Shown here: positions 5,158-5,271 of the stretch, one piece after another
How the letters are laid out: each line of letters begins with the position of its first letter
Numbering within the stretch: position 1 is the stretch's first letter
Assembly: GCA_007123785.1 (NCBI GenBank)
Contig: SLGL01000295.1
Span: forward strand, 1 to 5,271
Length of the DNA: 5,271 nt
Direction of reading: 5' to 3'
Origin: Balneolaceae bacterium
GTDB taxonomy: Bacteria > Bacteroidota > Rhodothermia > Balneolales > Balneolaceae
Program-made: the position numbers and the translations under genes
The notes under the pieces: generated by a model
Told to the model about the DNA's origin: nothing
The model's input: the letters and a program-made list of their open reading frames with translations, nothing else
Databases searched by the model: none

Positions 5158-5190
5158 ATCGGGTCAGCGCCCCGATGTACTGGGGGGCGT
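5158..5190 (+). promoter_or_regulatory. Two mutually exclusive hairpins upstream of the last gene
   Basis: ATCGGG (5158-5163) can pair with CCCGAT (5171-5176) around a 7-base loop. Alternatively CGCCCC (5168-5173) can pair with GGGGCG (5184-5189) around a 10-base loop, with a further G-T wobble (5167/5190). The CCC at 5171-5173 is shared, so only one hairpin can form at a time. The element ends about 44 bases before ATG 5234. An RNA switch or a GC-rich repeat are both possible. Confidence 0.35.
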
Positions 5191-5233
5191 ATAATTAAAA
5201 TGGAAAGAATAAATTGAGCTGAAAATTTAATCG

Positions 5234-5271
5234 ATGAAAACAATAAGTCCCGGAATTTATCTTGTTCTGAA
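5234..5271 (+). CDS. Start of a gene, possibly thiamine phosphate synthase (3' end outside window)
   Basis: ATG 5234 opens a frame that stays open to the window edge, giving MKTISPGIYLVL and part of a thirteenth codon. An in-frame TAA lies just upstream at 5228-5230, so this is the first possible ATG in frame. A short N-terminus leading into an (I/L)YLV strand is how many ThiE/TenI proteins begin: the first beta strand of a TIM barrel, usually followed by a TD or DP pair. Together with the TPP riboswitch upstream on the same strand this makes ThiE (which joins HMP-PP and THZ-P into thiamine phosphate) the best guess. Twelve residues cannot prove it. The 195-bp gap and its hairpins leave open whether it shares the upstream transcript or has its own promoter. 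No clear Shine-Dalgarno precedes it. Confidence 0.5.
   Translation, partial: MKTISPGIYLVL

Noticed and set aside
5190..5195. TATAAT resembling a sigma-70 -10 box before the last gene
   Set aside because: The matching -35 position is GC-rich (GCGCCC) and the likely host group does not use the classical consensus. It is kept only as a possibility.
5010..5243. Minus-strand open frame of 77 codons across the gap before the last gene
   Set aside because: It runs through both hairpins and both neighbouring gene ends, with no recognisable motif or ribosome binding site.

Overview
The window looks like a chromosomal housekeeping region of a moderately AT-rich Gram-negative bacterium, most likely of the Bacteroidota/Balneolota/Rhodothermota kind. 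This is an inference from three things: start codons with almost no Shine-Dalgarno signal, A-rich leaders in front of the genes, and a yidD gene overlapping the end of cysS. No mobile element, tRNA, rRNA or CRISPR array is visible.

Layout. At the left edge the last 32 codons of cysteinyl-tRNA synthetase (cysS, +) overlap yidD (+), a membrane protein insertion factor. An AT-rich hairpin separates yidD from a convergent minus-strand gene for an unrecognised multi-spanning membrane protein (ATG at 1411). Upstream of it on the same strand, after a 173-bp leader, lies a YfcC-family transporter gene (1585-2964, -). That leader holds the best Shine-Dalgarno sequence of the window, which opens only a four-codon ORF, plus a pair of 9-bp direct repeats.

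The centre of interest is the divergent region 2965-3214. On the + strand it carries a clear TPP (THI-box) riboswitch with nearly all canonical core motifs, followed by a hairpin ending two bases before the next start codon. Downstream are a class I SAM-dependent methyltransferase (3215-3940), an AIR-synthase/HypE-like ATP-binding protein (3974-5038), and the first 12 codons of a gene starting at 5234. The N-terminus of that last gene resembles thiamine phosphate synthase (ThiE). The methyltransferase and HypE-like genes are 33 bp apart and share the strand, so they probably form a TPP-controlled operon. Neither is a textbook thiamine gene, which makes them candidates for an undescribed thiamine-linked function.

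The 195-bp gap before the last gene holds a perfect GC-rich hairpin and a pair of mutually exclusive hairpins. These may tune expression within the operon or be dispersed intergenic repeats.
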